From Akkermansiaceae bacterium (GTDB taxonomy: Bacteria; Verrucomicrobiota; Verrucomicrobiia; Verrucomicrobiales; Akkermansiaceae), in assembly GCA_028822935.1 (NCBI GenBank), contig JAPKCM010000003.1, forward strand, positions 62,001-126,000: a stretch of DNA of 64,000 nt. Reading direction: 5' to 3'. The translations under genes were made by a program, and so were the position numbers. Below are positions 32,427 to 43,500 of the stretch, in pieces (positions within the stretch are counted from its first letter, which is position 1; every line of letters starts with the position of its first letter). Below the pieces are notes generated by a model that saw only the letters and a list, made by a program, of their open reading frames with translations, had not been told where the DNA came from and did not search any database.

Positions 32427-35400
32427 GTGCCGAAGAAAGCTGCTAAGAAAAAGACTGCCTCCGCAAACAAGCGCGTCGAAAAAAACGCCATTCGGATCCA
32501 CGGCGCCCGGCAGCACAACCTCAAGAGCCTCGATCTTGAGATCCCTGTTGGCGAACTCACCGTCATCACCGGCCCCTCAGGCTCCGGCAAATCCTCCCTC
32601 GCCTTTCACACGCTCTATGCGGAAGGCCAGCGACGCTACGTCGAGACATTTTCCCCCTACGTGCGGCAGTTTTTCGACCGTATGGACAAGCCGGAAGTCG
32701 ACCGAATCGATGGCATCCCTCCCGCCATCGCGATCGAGCAAAAAAACACCATCCGCACCACCCGCTCGACCGTCGGCACCCTCACCGAGGTCAACGACTA
32801 CCTCAAACTCCTCTACCCCCGTCTTGCCACCGGCTATCACCCCGCCACCGGTGAGCCAGTCCAGCCGGATTCGCCGGACTCCATCCTCACTTGGTGCGAA
32901 AAAAACTTCGCCGATGACACCATTCTCATCCTCTTTCCCATCCCGATTCCCCAGGACACCGCTCCCGAAGAACTCTTCCCCTTCCTAAACTCGCAGGCCT
33001 ATCTCCGCATTCTCTTGGATGGCGAAATCATCCGCACCGATTCCCCTCCCAAGCTCAAAAAACTCCCCACCGAAGTCCTCATCATCCAAGATCGGATCAA
33101 GGTCTCCCCCCGCAACCGCGCCCGCCTCACCGAAGCCGCCGAAAATTCCCTCCGCCTCGGAAAAGGCAAAGCCATCGTTCAAAGTTCAGATCTCACTGTT
33201 CCCAGTTCAGAGTTCACCTCCTCCTGGGCCCCCCTCCGTCAACCCACCTCTTCTCTCTTCTCCTTCAATTCCCCTCTCGGTGCCTGCCAAAGTTGCCGAG
33301 GCTTCGGACGCATCGTCGGAATCGATCTCGAGAAGGCCGTCCCAAATCACCTCCTCTCGCTCAAGCAAGGCGCTATCAAACCATTCACCGGGGAACGCGG
33401 GGAACAGAGCCAGCAGGACCTCCTCAAGGCCTGCAAGGAAGCGCAAATAGATCCCAAAATTCCCTGGAACAAACTCAGCCCGAAGCAGCAACATTGGGTC
33501 AAGTATGGCGAGCGCAGTCCGAAATCTTCCCTCACTTCTCTGGAGCAATCAGAGTCCCTTTGGAGCGAAAGCCGATGGTATGGCATCCAGGGCTTCTTCG
33601 ATTGGCTCGAAACAAAAGCCTACAAGATGCACGTCCGCGTCTTCCTCGCCCGCTACCGTGCTTATACCACCTGCCCCGACTGCCAAGGCAGCCGACTCCA
33701 GCCCGACGCCCTTCATTTTAAAATCCTCGGCAAAACGCTCCCCGAGCTTTGGCACATCCCCCTCGATCAACTCATCTTCTTCTTCGACAGCGTCGCCAGC
33801 ACCCACGCCCCTCTCGATAAATCCTGCGAGCTCGTCCACCACGAAATCACTTCCCGTTTAAAATACCTCAACGAAGTAGGCCTCGGCTACCTCACTCTCG
33901 ATCGACCCGCCCGGACGCTCAGTGGCGGAGAAATCGCCCGCGTCAATCTCACCACCTGCCTCGGCTCCGCGCTCACTCACACCCTCTTCGTTTTGGATGA
34001 GCCCACCGTGGGACTGCATCACCGCGACATCAACCGCCTCACCAAGGTGATGCACGCGCTCCGCGATAAGGGGAACACCCTCGTTGTCGTCGAGCATGAT
34101 GAAGCCGTCATGCGCGAGGCCGACAACCTCATCGACATGGGCCCACATGCTGGCGAAGGCGGCGGCTCCATCGTGGCAGAGACCTCCGGCGCCCCTCCCA
34201 AATCAGCCCTCAAAAAATTCCCCCAATCCAACACCCTCCCCTACCTCCTTGGCCAAAGGACGATTCCTGTTCCGAAAAAATACCGTAAGCCCAAGGCCCA
34301 TCTTAAAATCTCGCGCGCCTCGGCAAACAACATCGAAGAACTAGAGGTCGATCTTCCCCTCGGCGTCTTCGTCGCTCTCACTGGCGTCTCTGGATCGGGC
34401 AAGTCCACCCTCGCTCACCCCATCATTTACAACAACCTCGCGCGCCATTTCGGCATCGTCACTGATGAGGCACCCGCCGCTGCTAAGATCGAGAATATCG
34501 AGGAACTTAATGGCGTCCAACTCATCGACCAATCACCTCTCTCCCGTACTCCAAGGTCGACTCCGGCCGTCCTCCTCGGGGCCTTTGAGCATCTCCGGAT
34601 TCTTCTCTCACTCACACCCGCTGCCAAGATTCGCGAACTCACGCCCGGCTACTTTTCCTTCAACTCCGGTCCCGGTCGCTGTCAGCGCTGCTCCGGAAAT
34701 GGTTTCGAAAAAGTAGAGATGCAGTTCCTCTCCGATCTCTACCTCACCTGCCCCGAGTGCAGCGGCTCCCGCTTCACGCGCGCCGCCCAGGAAATCAAAT
34801 TCCACGGCAAGTCAGTCACCGACCTCCTCCGCTGCACCTCGACCGAGGCCATCGGTTTCCTCGACACCGTGAAGCCCGCTTCGCGGAAAGAAGAACTCCT
34901 CATTTCCAAAATCCGCTTCGCTCTCCAGCCCCTCATCGACACCGGACTCGGCTACCTCCGCCTCGGACAGCCCCTCAACACCCTCTCCGGCGGTGAAGCC
35001 CAACGGCTCAAACTTTGCCAACTTCTCACGAGCACCAAAGGAAGCATCAACAGCCTCCTCATCCTCGATGAGCCCACCACCGGGCTCCACTTCGTCGACA
35101 TCGAGCGCCTCCTCACGATCTTCCATCGCCTCGCCGATGCGGGCTATTCCCTCCTGGTCATCGAGCACCAACTCGACGTCATCCGCAATGCCGACCACGT
35201 CATCGAACTCGGCCCCGAAGCCGGAATCAACGGCGGTCAGGTCATCTTCGAAGGAACCCCGAAAGAACTCGCCAAAGCGAAAACCCACACTGCCCAAGCC
35301 GCGGCCGCGATCTCCGGTCGCGTTGCCAAGAAAGCTCCAAAAAAGAAGCAACCTCATTTCAGATCTCAAATCTCTCTTCACGGTCTCCGACATCACAACC

Positions 35401-38021
35401 TCAAAAACATCTCCCTCGATATCCCACTCCACGAGTTCGTTGTCATCTCCGGTCTTTCTGGCTCCGGGAAATCGACCCTCGCCTTCGACGTCCTGTTCGC
35501 CGAAGGACAGCGCCGCTTTCTCGACTCGATGTCTCCCTACGCCCGCCAGTTTGCGAGCCAATTGGAAAAGCCGGACCTCGACCATATCGAAGGCCTCCCA
35601 CCCACTGTCGCCATCGAGCAGCGCATTTCCCGTGGCGGCGGAAAATCTACCGTCGGAACCGTCACCGAGATCTTCCATTTCCTCCGACTCCTCTTTGCCA
35701 AAGTGGGCATCCAGCACTGTCCGCAGTCAGGTGAGGCCGTCGTATCACAAACCCCGGAAGCGATCGGAAACCAACTCGGCAAGCTCCTCAAAAAACACAA
35801 AACCCTCAAGCTTCTCTCGCCCGTCCTCCGCGGCCGAAAAGGCTTCCACAAGGAATACGCCCAAGCCGCAGCGAAGGCCAACCTCAAGGAAATGTTCATC
35901 GATGGTGCCCTCATCCAAACCGAGGACTTCCAACCCCTCGCGCGCCACAAGGCCCACGACATCGACTTCGTCATCGCCGAGATCTCCAAAGGTGACAAAG
36001 ACATCAACGGACACCTAGCCACCGCCCTCCAATATGGCAAAGGCACCTTCCGGGTCCTCCCCGACTCTCAAGGTTCAAATCTCAAATCTCAAAACTCAGA
36101 TCTCAAAACCTTCTCCACTGCCCGCGTCTCCCCCACCACCGGCGAATCCTTCGAAGCGCTCGACCCCCACCACTTCTCCTTCAACTCTCCTCGCGGATGG
36201 TGCAAAACCTGCCGCGGCTACGGTCACATCACCTCTGGCTCCCTTGATATAAAGAGCTTCAATTCAGAAGCCGAAGCCGAGATCCACGAAGAAAAAAAAG
36301 TCGCCAAAGCCGACCCCGATGAAATACGCACCTGCCCCGATTGCCACGGCGCGCGTCTTCGCGAGTCCAGCTGCCACGTCCTTCTTCCTGGAGTCGAAAT
36401 CAGCCTTCCCGCCCTCTCAGCCCTCACCGTAAAAGACGGCCTCAATCTCATTAAGATTCTCAAATTCAAAGGGCGCGACCATCTCGTCGCCCGCGACATC
36501 ATCCCCGAAATCGTCCAGCGTCTCGAATTCCTCGATCACGTCGGCCTCGGCTACCTCCAACTCGATCGCTCCGCCACCACCCTCTCCGGCGGCGAGTCCC
36601 AGCGCATTCGCCTGGCCGCCCAACTCGGATCGAACCTTCAAGGCGTTCTCTACATTCTCGACGAACCCACCATCGGACTCCACCCACGCGACAACGCCGC
36701 CCTTCTGAAAACTCTCCAAGCGCTCAAGGCAAAAGGCAACTCGCTCATTCTCGTCGAGCACGATGAAGACACCATCAAAGCCGCCACCCACCTCATCGAC
36801 CTCGGTCCCGGCGCTGGAGTCGAAGGCGGCGAAGTCGTCTTCGAAGGCAACGTTCAACGCTCAGAGTTCAACGTTCAGAGTTTAGCGTTCAAATCTTCCC
36901 CCACTATCCAAGCCCTCAAAAACCCGCTCATCCACCCCTCACGCGGCGAACGACGCAAAATCCTTAAAGCGAAGAAGAACTGGCTCGAGCTCAAAGGCTG
37001 CACCATCAACAACCTGAAGAATCTCGACGTAAAGATCCCCCTTGGCCGCCTCACCGTTCTCACCGGCGTCTCGGGATCTGGAAAATCCTCACTCATGCGG
37101 GGCTGCCTCTCCGTGGCCGCGACCTCCGGTCGCGAAGCCAAAAAGTCATCTCAGACCGTCCAACTCCCCTATCAAAAAGCAAGCGGTTTCGATACCTTCA
37201 AGTATCGCTACGAAGTCGACCAAACTCCAATCGGCAAAACCTCCCGCTCCTGCCCCGCCACTTACGTCAAACTCTTCGACCACATCCGCGCCCTCTATGC
37301 CCAGCTTCCCGAAGCGCGCATGCGCGGCTACACCGCCTCCCGCTTCTCCTTCAATAACAAAGAAGGCCAATGCCCCGAGTGCAGGGGCAACGGACGCATC
37401 AAGCTCGAGATGGACTTCCTCCCGACGACTTGGATCGATTGCGAAGCCTGCCACGGCGACCGCTACAATTCCGCGACCCTCGAAATCCGCTACAACGGCC
37501 TGAGCATCGGAGACGTCCTCAATCTCAATATCAAAACCGCGGCCGAGTTCTTCGACGCCCACCCCAAGCTTCAAAAACCCCTCTCCCTCCTCGCCGAAAC
37601 CGGCCTCGGCTACCTCACCCTCGGCCAACCCAGCCCCACCGTTTCCGGCGGCGAAGCGCAGCGACTCAAGCTCGTCACGCAACTCACCAAAGGTCGCCCC
37701 AAGATCACCGACGTCGGCCCCATCAATACGAATCTCTATCTCATCGAAGAGCCCACCATCGGACTCCACCAACAAGACGTCGCCCGTCTCACCGACGTCC
37801 TCCATCGACTCGTCGACGAAGGCCACACCGTCGTCGTCATCGAGCACCACATGGACCTCGCGGCGGAAGCCGACTACCTCATCGACCTCGGCCCCGAAGC
37901 CGGCCCCGCAGGCGGCCAAATCATCGCCCAAGGCACGCCGGAAGAAGTGGCCAAAAATAAAAAATCCGTCACCGCTCCTTTCATCAAAGCAGTGCTAACA
38001 AATTCCTACTACCAACAATGA
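32427..38021 (+). CDS. uvrA: Double-length UvrA (two fused UvrA units)
   Basis: UvrA recognises DNA lesions for nucleotide excision repair. A normal UvrA has about 940 residues and two ABC ATPases; this protein has 1864 residues and four. Walker A motifs lie near residues 49, 653, 1009 and 1548; signatures LSGGE near 498, 853, 1386 and VSGGE near 1738; Walker B as [30 protein letters not shown] and, in the last, [10 protein letters not shown]. Four C-x2-C zinc modules are present (CQSCRGFG ... CPDCQGSR and the like). The two units are about residues 20-960 and 985-1864. The GTG start opens a Lys-rich leader. Four repeat-derived tracts (33177, 35358, 36072, 36851) are in frame in linkers. Long UvrAs of this kind are known in this phylum; whether it replaces or adds to a normal UvrA cannot be seen. 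Confidence 0.92.
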   Translation: MPKKAAKKKTASANKRVEKNAIRIHGARQHNLKSLDLEIPVGELTVITGPSGSGKSSLAFHTLYAEGQRRYVETFSPYVRQFFDRMDKPEVDRIDGIPPAIAIEQKNTIRTTRSTVGTLTEVNDYLKLLYPRLATGYHPATGEPVQPDSPDSILTWCEKNFADDTILILFPIPIPQDTAPEELFPFLNSQAYLRILLDGEIIRTDSPPKLKKLPTEVLIIQDRIKVSPRNRARLTEAAENSLRLGKGKAIVQSSDLTVPSSEFTSSWAPLRQPTSSLFSFNSPLGACQSCRGFGRIVGIDLEKAVPNHLLSLKQGAIKPFTGERGEQSQQDLLKACKEAQIDPKIPWNKLSPKQQHWVKYGERSPKSSLTSLEQSESLWSESRWYGIQGFFDWLETKAYKMHVRVFLARYRAYTTCPDCQGSRLQPDALHFKILGKTLPELWHIPLDQLIFFFDSVASTHAPLDKSCELVHHEITSRLKYLNEVGLGYLTLDRPARTLSGGEIARVNLTTCLGSALTHTLFVLDEPTVGLHHRDINRLTKVMHALRDKGNTLVVVEHDEAVMREADNLIDMGPHAGEGGGSIVAETSGAPPKSALKKFPQSNTLPYLLGQRTIPVPKKYRKPKAHLKISRASANNIEELEVDLPLGVFVALTGVSGSGKSTLAHPIIYNNLARHFGIVTDEAPAAAKIENIEELNGVQLIDQSPLSRTPRSTPAVLLGAFEHLRILLSLTPAAKIRELTPGYFSFNSGPGRCQRCSGNGFEKVEMQFLSDLYLTCPECSGSRFTRAAQEIKFHGKSVTDLLRCTSTEAIGFLDTVKPASRKEELLISKIRFALQPLIDTGLGYLRLGQPLNTLSGGEAQRLKLCQLLTSTKGSINSLLILDEPTTGLHFVDIERLLTIFHRLADAGYSLLVIEHQLDVIRNADHVIELGPEAGINGGQVIFEGTPKELAKAKTHTAQAAAAISGRVAKKAPKKKQPHFRSQISLHGLRHHNLKNISLDIPLHEFVVISGLSGSGKSTLAFDVLFAEGQRRFLDSMSPYARQFASQLEKPDLDHIEGLPPTVAIEQRISRGGGKSTVGTVTEIFHFLRLLFAKVGIQHCPQSGEAVVSQTPEAIGNQLGKLLKKHKTLKLLSPVLRGRKGFHKEYAQAAAKANLKEMFIDGALIQTEDFQPLARHKAHDIDFVIAEISKGDKDINGHLATALQYGKGTFRVLPDSQGSNLKSQNSDLKTFSTARVSPTTGESFEALDPHHFSFNSPRGWCKTCRGYGHITSGSLDIKSFNSEAEAEIHEEKKVAKADPDEIRTCPDCHGARLRESSCHVLLPGVEISLPALSALTVKDGLNLIKILKFKGRDHLVARDIIPEIVQRLEFLDHVGLGYLQLDRSATTLSGGESQRIRLAAQLGSNLQGVLYILDEPTIGLHPRDNAALLKTLQALKAKGNSLILVEHDEDTIKAATHLIDLGPGAGVEGGEVVFEGNVQRSEFNVQSLAFKSSPTIQALKNPLIHPSRGERRKILKAKKNWLELKGCTINNLKNLDVKIPLGRLTVLTGVSGSGKSSLMRGCLSVAATSGREAKKSSQTVQLPYQKASGFDTFKYRYEVDQTPIGKTSRSCPATYVKLFDHIRALYAQLPEARMRGYTASRFSFNNKEGQCPECRGNGRIKLEMDFLPTTWIDCEACHGDRYNSATLEIRYNGLSIGDVLNLNIKTAAEFFDAHPKLQKPLSLLAETGLGYLTLGQPSPTVSGGEAQRLKLVTQLTKGRPKITDVGPINTNLYLIEEPTIGLHQQDVARLTDVLHRLVDEGHTVVVIEHHMDLAAEADYLIDLGPEAGPAGGQIIAQGTPEEVAKNKKSVTAPFIKAVLTNSYYQQ
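33177..33218. repeat. GTTCA/TCTCA repeat tract inside uvrA (1)
   Basis: GTTCAAAGTTCAGATCTCAC and CAGTTCAGAGTTCACC lie in frame, coding [14 protein letters not shown] (about residues 251-264). The tract stands just before the FSFNSP/zinc segment of unit 1. Confidence 0.65.
35358..35381. repeat. GTTCA/TCTCA repeat tract inside uvrA (2)
   Basis: TTCAGATCTCAAATCTCTCT lies in frame (FRSQISL, about residues 978-985) in the linker between the two UvrA units. It is the shortest of the four tracts and could be chance. Confidence 0.4.
36072..36110. repeat. GTTCA/TCTCA repeat tract inside uvrA (3)
   Basis: GGTTCAAATCTCAAATCTCA followed by AAACTCAGATCTCAAAACC lies in frame ([13 protein letters not shown], about residues 1216-1229). 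It is at the position in unit 2 that corresponds to tract 1 in unit 1. Confidence 0.65.
36851..36895. repeat. GTTCA/TCTCA repeat tract inside uvrA (4)
   Basis: CGTTCAACGCTCAGAGTTCA, ACGTTCAGAG and GCGTTCAAATC lie in frame ([15 protein letters not shown], about residues 1475-1490), in the linker between the two ATPase modules of unit 2. Confidence 0.65.
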
Positions 38022-38100
38022 AGAGAATTAGGTTCACGTTAATCCCCTTACAACAGGCGCGTGAACGCGCTCGAATAGGTCACGCCTCCGGGCCTGTGCC

Positions 38101-40185
38101 TTAATCTTCGATCATCACCCGCAGGCGCAGGTATCTCACAGGTGCCTGCCCGGCAGGTTCGTTGAGCAACCGGGCGGTGACAATTTCAACGCCCCAGTCT
38201 GTTGTTTTATTCACAGTTGGGATTTCGAGATCGGCGGCGTGACACGGCCGCCAATCCTGCAGGTCGGTGGATTTTTCAATCATGGTGCTGACGCCCCGCG
38301 GCAGTGACCGGCGGCGATATCTTAAGATTTTTTCACCGGGGGTCGCACCACGCAGCACTTCGATCGGAGCGGTGCTCTCGACGCTCCTCGGATCAAGGCC
38401 CGAGCCGAACTCCAGGGTGTTGCTCAACCCATCCGCGTCGGGATCGGCCAGCAGGGCGGTCATCACGCCCGAGGCACGTTCCACTTCTGAGAAGTGCTCG
38501 GCAAGCCACGCCTCATAAGGGCTCACCGGCTCTGTCACTTCGAGCACTTGATCGACGGCAACGTTGAAAAATCGCTGTTCGATGCCGCTCGGCCAACGCA
38601 CTTTCACGAGATGGACGGGGGCAGCGGACGCGCCAAGGCCGAAGTGGGCGAGCTTCTCGCTTTGCGTCAGGTAGTGACTACCGCCGCTGATCTCGCGGTG
38701 CTGCACGGGCGCACCATCACCCGACATAATTGTCACCACCGCACCAATGCCGTCGCGGTTCGAGTATCGGCCGCGTGGCTTGACCCGCAGCCAGTGATTG
38801 CCGTTGGCCAAATCGTTGCGATAGAGAATCGGGGCACCAGAGTTGTTGACGATAAAAAGATCGAGGTCACCATCCTTGTCGTAATCAAAAACCAGCAGCC
38901 CCTTTCCGGTTCCAGTATCGGTGATGCCCACGGAGGAGGAGATATCAGTGAAAGTCCCGCCGTCGTTGCGCCACAGTTTCGTGGGGTCGGTGTTGAATGG
39001 TGCTTCGCTTTCCCACCGGTCGGTCTCGAAGCCGTTGGTCATCGCCAGATCGAGATCGCCGTCGTTGTCGTAATCGAAAAACGCCGCACCCCATCCCCAA
39101 CCGCCATCACGCACGCCGGCGATATCCGTGGTGTCTTCGAAAACGCGATCCCCACGGTTTCGATAGAGTCGGTTACCGCTCACGCCCCATCCGAGAATCG
39201 GTACCTCCGGTCGACGGGATTCGTAGATCGAAGTGAAGAACAGATCCGGCAATCCGTCGCCGTCGTAGTCACCCACCGCCAAACCCATACCATTTTCTTC
39301 ACCCCCGATCCGCGCCTGTTCGGTGCCATCGGCAAATGTTCCGTCGCGCTTGTTCCAAAAAATACGACTAGTCTCGAAATCGCCGGCAACCACCAGATCC
39401 GGCCAACCGTCGAGATCGAGATCGGTCAACCTGGAAGTGAAGGCCTGCGTCGTAAACTCCGGTGGCCCTCCCACCTGCGGGTCATCCCACATCTCCACCC
39501 CGGCACCGGTGGTGACGTCGATAAACCCTCCCGGCAATCCAGTGTTCATGAGGAGAACAGAACGGTTTTCGGGCCCGGTCACCGCCCATTGGCAGGTATG
39601 AAGATCGAGTCTACCGTCACGATTGTAGTCACCGAAGCAAACGCTAAACCCGGAGTGCCAGTTCGGCGACTCAAGGTCGGCACCCCACAGCTGGGATTGC
39701 TCGAAAAAAGTCCCGTCCCCACCGTTCACATACAGTAAATTGCGCAAGGGATCCCCCGATTCGTCAGCGACGCTGATATACAAATCAGCATCTCCATCGT
39801 TGTCGATATCTCCCCACCCGGCGCCGTTGCTCGGTGCAACCAGATTAATGCCCGCAAGTTGGCTGGCATTTTCAAATGTCCCGTCGCCGCGATTGCGAAA
39901 AAGGATATCCGTATCACGGTAGCGTGTGACGAGCAGGTCACTCCAACCGTCATTGTCGTAATCCGCGACCGCCGCTCCGCCCGTCATCACCTGGGGCGTA
40001 AGCTTTACCCATCCTGCAGGTGGCGCCCATTGTATGTAGTCAATCCCGGCGGCGGCGGTCACATCAACGAAGGATTCTTCCGCCGTGGCTTCCGGGCGGC
40101 ATACAACCAGTGAAACAAACGTGAACACGCCAACAACGCTCGCTCGGAGCGACTTCAACTCTAGCCATTGGCAACTCAAAAGCAT
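38101..40185 (-). CDS. Secreted FG-GAP/VCBS repeat protein with ASPIC/UnbV domain
   Basis: A 694-residue exported protein of the CRTAC1-like group. After a hydrophobic leader (VVGVFTFVSLVVC) come several FG-GAP/VCBS calcium-binding repeats (VADYDNDGWSDLLVTRYRDT, DIDNDGDADLYISVADESGD, FDYDKDGDLDLFIVNNSG) forming a beta propeller, then an ASPIC/UnbV domain (GRYSNRDGIGAVVTIMSGDG, ISGGSHYLTQSEKLAHFGLG) and a C-terminal DADGLSNTLEFGSGLDP motif typical of extracellular proteins in this phylum. Likely surface adhesion or carbohydrate-related; function unknown. More G-ended codons (CTG, CCG) appear than in the neighbours, also in the next gene. It is divergent from the CotH protein. Confidence 0.85.
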   Translation of the reverse strand: MLLSCQWLELKSLRASVVGVFTFVSLVVCRPEATAEESFVDVTAAAGIDYIQWAPPAGWVKLTPQVMTGGAAVADYDNDGWSDLLVTRYRDTDILFRNRGDGTFENASQLAGINLVAPSNGAGWGDIDNDGDADLYISVADESGDPLRNLLYVNGGDGTFFEQSQLWGADLESPNWHSGFSVCFGDYNRDGRLDLHTCQWAVTGPENRSVLLMNTGLPGGFIDVTTGAGVEMWDDPQVGGPPEFTTQAFTSRLTDLDLDGWPDLVVAGDFETSRIFWNKRDGTFADGTEQARIGGEENGMGLAVGDYDGDGLPDLFFTSIYESRRPEVPILGWGVSGNRLYRNRGDRVFEDTTDIAGVRDGGWGWGAAFFDYDNDGDLDLAMTNGFETDRWESEAPFNTDPTKLWRNDGGTFTDISSSVGITDTGTGKGLLVFDYDKDGDLDLFIVNNSGAPILYRNDLANGNHWLRVKPRGRYSNRDGIGAVVTIMSGDGAPVQHREISGGSHYLTQSEKLAHFGLGASAAPVHLVKVRWPSGIEQRFFNVAVDQVLEVTEPVSPYEAWLAEHFSEVERASGVMTALLADPDADGLSNTLEFGSGLDPRSVESTAPIEVLRGATPGEKILRYRRRSLPRGVSTMIEKSTDLQDWRPCHAADLEIPTVNKTTDWGVEIVTARLLNEPAGQAPVRYLRLRVMIED

Positions 40186-40513
40186 TCGAGGTCAAGCTGC
40201 CGTCGGCCCGCTTGCTTGTCTATGTATTTTTGCAGCGTCGATTTCTGCGCCACCGCGGTCGCAGCCCCAAGTGAATTCAAGAAACACAGGTCTGAGCAGC
40301 TGACACCAAAGGCACAACTCCCCTCGCTGTAAAGCCACGCAGGCCTCAACAAGGTGGAGCAACGATGGGGCCGATGGCTCGGCAATATGACCAACGGCAA
40401 CTCATTCAAACGGTCCCGATTCCATCTTCCAGACAATCCTTCATTGATTCGCCTTCCAGAATCCGTAGGCTTAGGTTTCTTCCAACTTCTCAGCTGCCAC
40501 CATTTAACACCCC
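40186..40513. other. Divergent spacer without a recognisable gene
   Basis: This 328-base spacer separates two divergent secreted-protein genes and probably holds both promoters. A minus-strand frame across it ends with TLQKYIDKQAGRRQ, faintly like the C-terminus of IS200-type transposases, but the upstream part has no transposase motif. I do not call a gene or element here. Confidence 0.35.
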
Positions 40514-43500
40514 ATGACTGCAAGAGCATCCGTTTTTTCGCTCCCCTTCGCTATTACCGTCCTCGCGATTACGTCGTTCGCCGTGCCCAACGCGCACGCC
40601 GCGACCTTGACTGACGCCAAAATCAGCGAATTCGTCGCCACCAACAACGGCGGTATCGTCGATGAGGACGGCGACCGCGAGGATTGGATCGAAATTTGGA
40701 ACACCTCAGGGGTCGCCGGGGATCTCGGCGGCTGGTATTTGACCGACGATCCGACCATTCCCACCAAGTGGGAGTTTCCAGCAATCGAGATGACGAGCGG
40801 CGGGTATTCGGTGATTTTCGCTTCCGGCAAAGACCGGGCGAACGTAGCGGGCGATTCTCACACCAACTTCCGCCTGCAACAAGAGGCTGGCGGATACCTC
40901 GCACTGGTAAAGCCTGACGGGGTCACCATCGCCAGCGAATTTACTGACTACCCGGAGCAATCCAAAGACATCGCCTACGGAGTTGGCATTGAGGGCGAAA
41001 CTCCGGTCACCTTTTTCTCCGCCGGGGCTCAGGCAAAATGGCACGTACCCACGAGACCAGTGGCCAATTGGACAAGAACTGACTTTGACGACTCGACATG
41101 GAACGCTGGTGCCACGGGAATCGGCTATGACAGCCCCGGGGGTGCCTATGAATCGCTGCTGGGAGAAGACGGCAACGTCCGCTCTGAAATGCTCTCCCAG
41201 AACGCCACGCTCTACATCAGGATCCCGTTCGAAGTCGCCGACCCGACGGGCATCAGCAACCTGAGCTTGCGCCTGAAATGGGAGGATGGCTTCGTTGCCC
41301 ACCTGAACGGCACGGAATTCCACAAAGAATCCGCGCCAACGAATCCTGTGTGGAACTCCACCGCGGAGAGTAACCGGAACGAGGTCAACGCGCAGACCTT
41401 CTTCGAATACGCCGTGGACGAAGGCGGGCTGGTGGCAGGCAACAACGTGTTGACCATCCAAGGTCTCAACAGTAGCTCCAGCAGCTCGGACCTCCTCTTT
41501 GTTCCTGAACTAGTGGGCATCTTCAAAGACACCACCAACCTAGTTGAAGGCTACTTCGTCGATCCGACACCGGATGCGGAGAACGGCGAGCGGGTGAACG
41601 GCATTGTCGAAGACACCAAGTTCAGCATCGATCGCGGCTTCTTCGAAGCGCCCATCGAAGTCGCCATCACGACCAACGTGCCCGACGCGGAAATCCGCTA
41701 CACAACGGACGGGACGCCGCCCAGCGAGACTGCGGGAACACTTTACAGCGGGCCAGTCAGGATCAGCGGGACGTCGGTGCTGCGGGCGATCGGATACAAG
41801 CCCGGTTTCCGCTCGACCAGTGTCGATACGCACACCTATATTTTTGCAGCCGATGTCTACGGTCCGGACGTGGTCGATGGGCTCAAGGCGGTGCCGACGA
41901 TCTCGTTGGTCACCGAGAATACTAATTTCTTAAACGAGAACGCGGCCAACGACTACGGCGAATATAAATCCTCCATCGAGATGATCTACGCCGATGACTC
42001 GCCGGGCTTTCAGGAAGATGCAGGGATGACCAATTTCGGCGGGCGCTTCACCCGCTTCGATAAGAAAAGTTTCCGCCTCTACTTCCGTAAGGAGTATGGC
42101 GCGGGCAAGCTGCGCCACCCCATCTTCGACGGCCACGAATACAAAAATTTCCAACCAGCAGAAGAGTTCGATGCCATCAACCTGCGCAGCGGCTCGCACG
42201 ACATGACGAATCGCGGTGCCTACATGGGCCCTCGCTTTGCCGATGACTCGATGCTGGAGATGGGCCAGATTGCGCCGCACGGACGTTTCGTGCATGTCTA
42301 TCTCAACGGTCAATACTGGGGGCAGTACCACTTGCGTGAACGCTGGAACGCCGAAATGGCATCCAGCTACTTCGGAGGCGAAAAGGAAGACTATGACGCG
42401 ATCAGCGCCAACAACTCTGGCGAGCAATTTCTGGCGGGAACAGCCTACGATGGCACAGCAGCATTCTGGACCGAGACGCGGAACCTTGTGCGGGGTCCTG
42501 ACCCGTTCGTCAACTCGGCCGAGAACATCGACATCGCCAACCTGATCGATTTCATGTTGCTGTGGACGAGTGGCGAATGCGAAAGCGAGTTCCGCGCCTT
42601 TGGTTCGGAATCACGTGGGGTGCCTTTCAAGTTCATGGTCAGGGATCCCGACGGCTTCATGCCGAACGGGGGCTGGAATCATGACCACGCCGTCACCCAT
42701 AATGGCCCGCTCAACGCCATGCCCGAACTGCGGACCGGCGGAAACCCCGACTACGACATCCTGGTGGCGGACCGGATCCACAAACATTTCTTCAATGACG
42801 GTGCCTTGACCGCCGAAATGAGCGTCGAGCGCTTGCGCAAGCGCTTCGAGGAGATGCGGCCCGGGTTCGAAGCCGAGGCACGCCGGTGGGATTATCAGAC
42901 GGTCAATTCATGGGAGGCCTACGTGAACGGTTGGCTCAACAGCAAGTTACCGCAGCGCTCAACAAGTATGCTCCAGAGGCTCCGGCAGGCCGGCATGTAC
43001 CCCAACCTCATTGCGCCCGCCCTCAGCCAACACGGGGGCTCCATTCCAGGAGGAGGTGGTGTTACTATGAACACTAATACTACCGCGATCTACTACACCA
43101 TCGATGGCTCGGACCCCCGGCTTTCGGGTGGCTCCGTGAGCCCCACTGCCGCCAATGCCACCTTTTCCAATGATGTCCGCGATCCAGAGGACTTCATCAC
43201 TACCGGCGACGTCTGGAAGTTTCTCGATGATGGCAGCAACCAAGGAACAGACTGGCGAACAGTGGCCTTTGATGACGCCTCTTGGAAAAGCGGACCTTCC
43301 CGGTTGGGCTACGGCGAGTCCGGTCTCGGAACAATCGTGGAGTCAATCGACACCGATCTCGTTTCGGATGGTAAACAAAAAAATGCCACAACCTACTTCC
43401 GCAAGCAGGTCATGATTACCGACCCCGCCGACTTTTCCTCCTTCGCCGTCCGGTTGCGCTATGACGATGGCGCCATCGTTTATCTTAATGGAGTTGCAGT

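Noticed and set aside
34812-35717. Minus-strand open frame of 301 codons inside uvrA
   Set aside because: Acidic, low-complexity product without motifs, opposite conserved UvrA ATPase sequence.
33177-36895. The repeat tracts in uvrA as evidence that uvrA is broken
   Set aside because: All tracts keep the frame, and all four Walker A, signature and zinc motifs remain intact.
38494-39738. Plus-strand open frame of 414 codons opposite the FG-GAP gene
   Set aside because: The minus-strand product shows regular FG-GAP calcium motifs; this frame shows none.
40176-40529. Minus-strand frame ending TLQKYIDKQ as an IS200-type transposase end
   Set aside because: Only a handful of residues look similar, no HUH or tyrosine motif is present, and the frame crosses both promoter regions of real genes.
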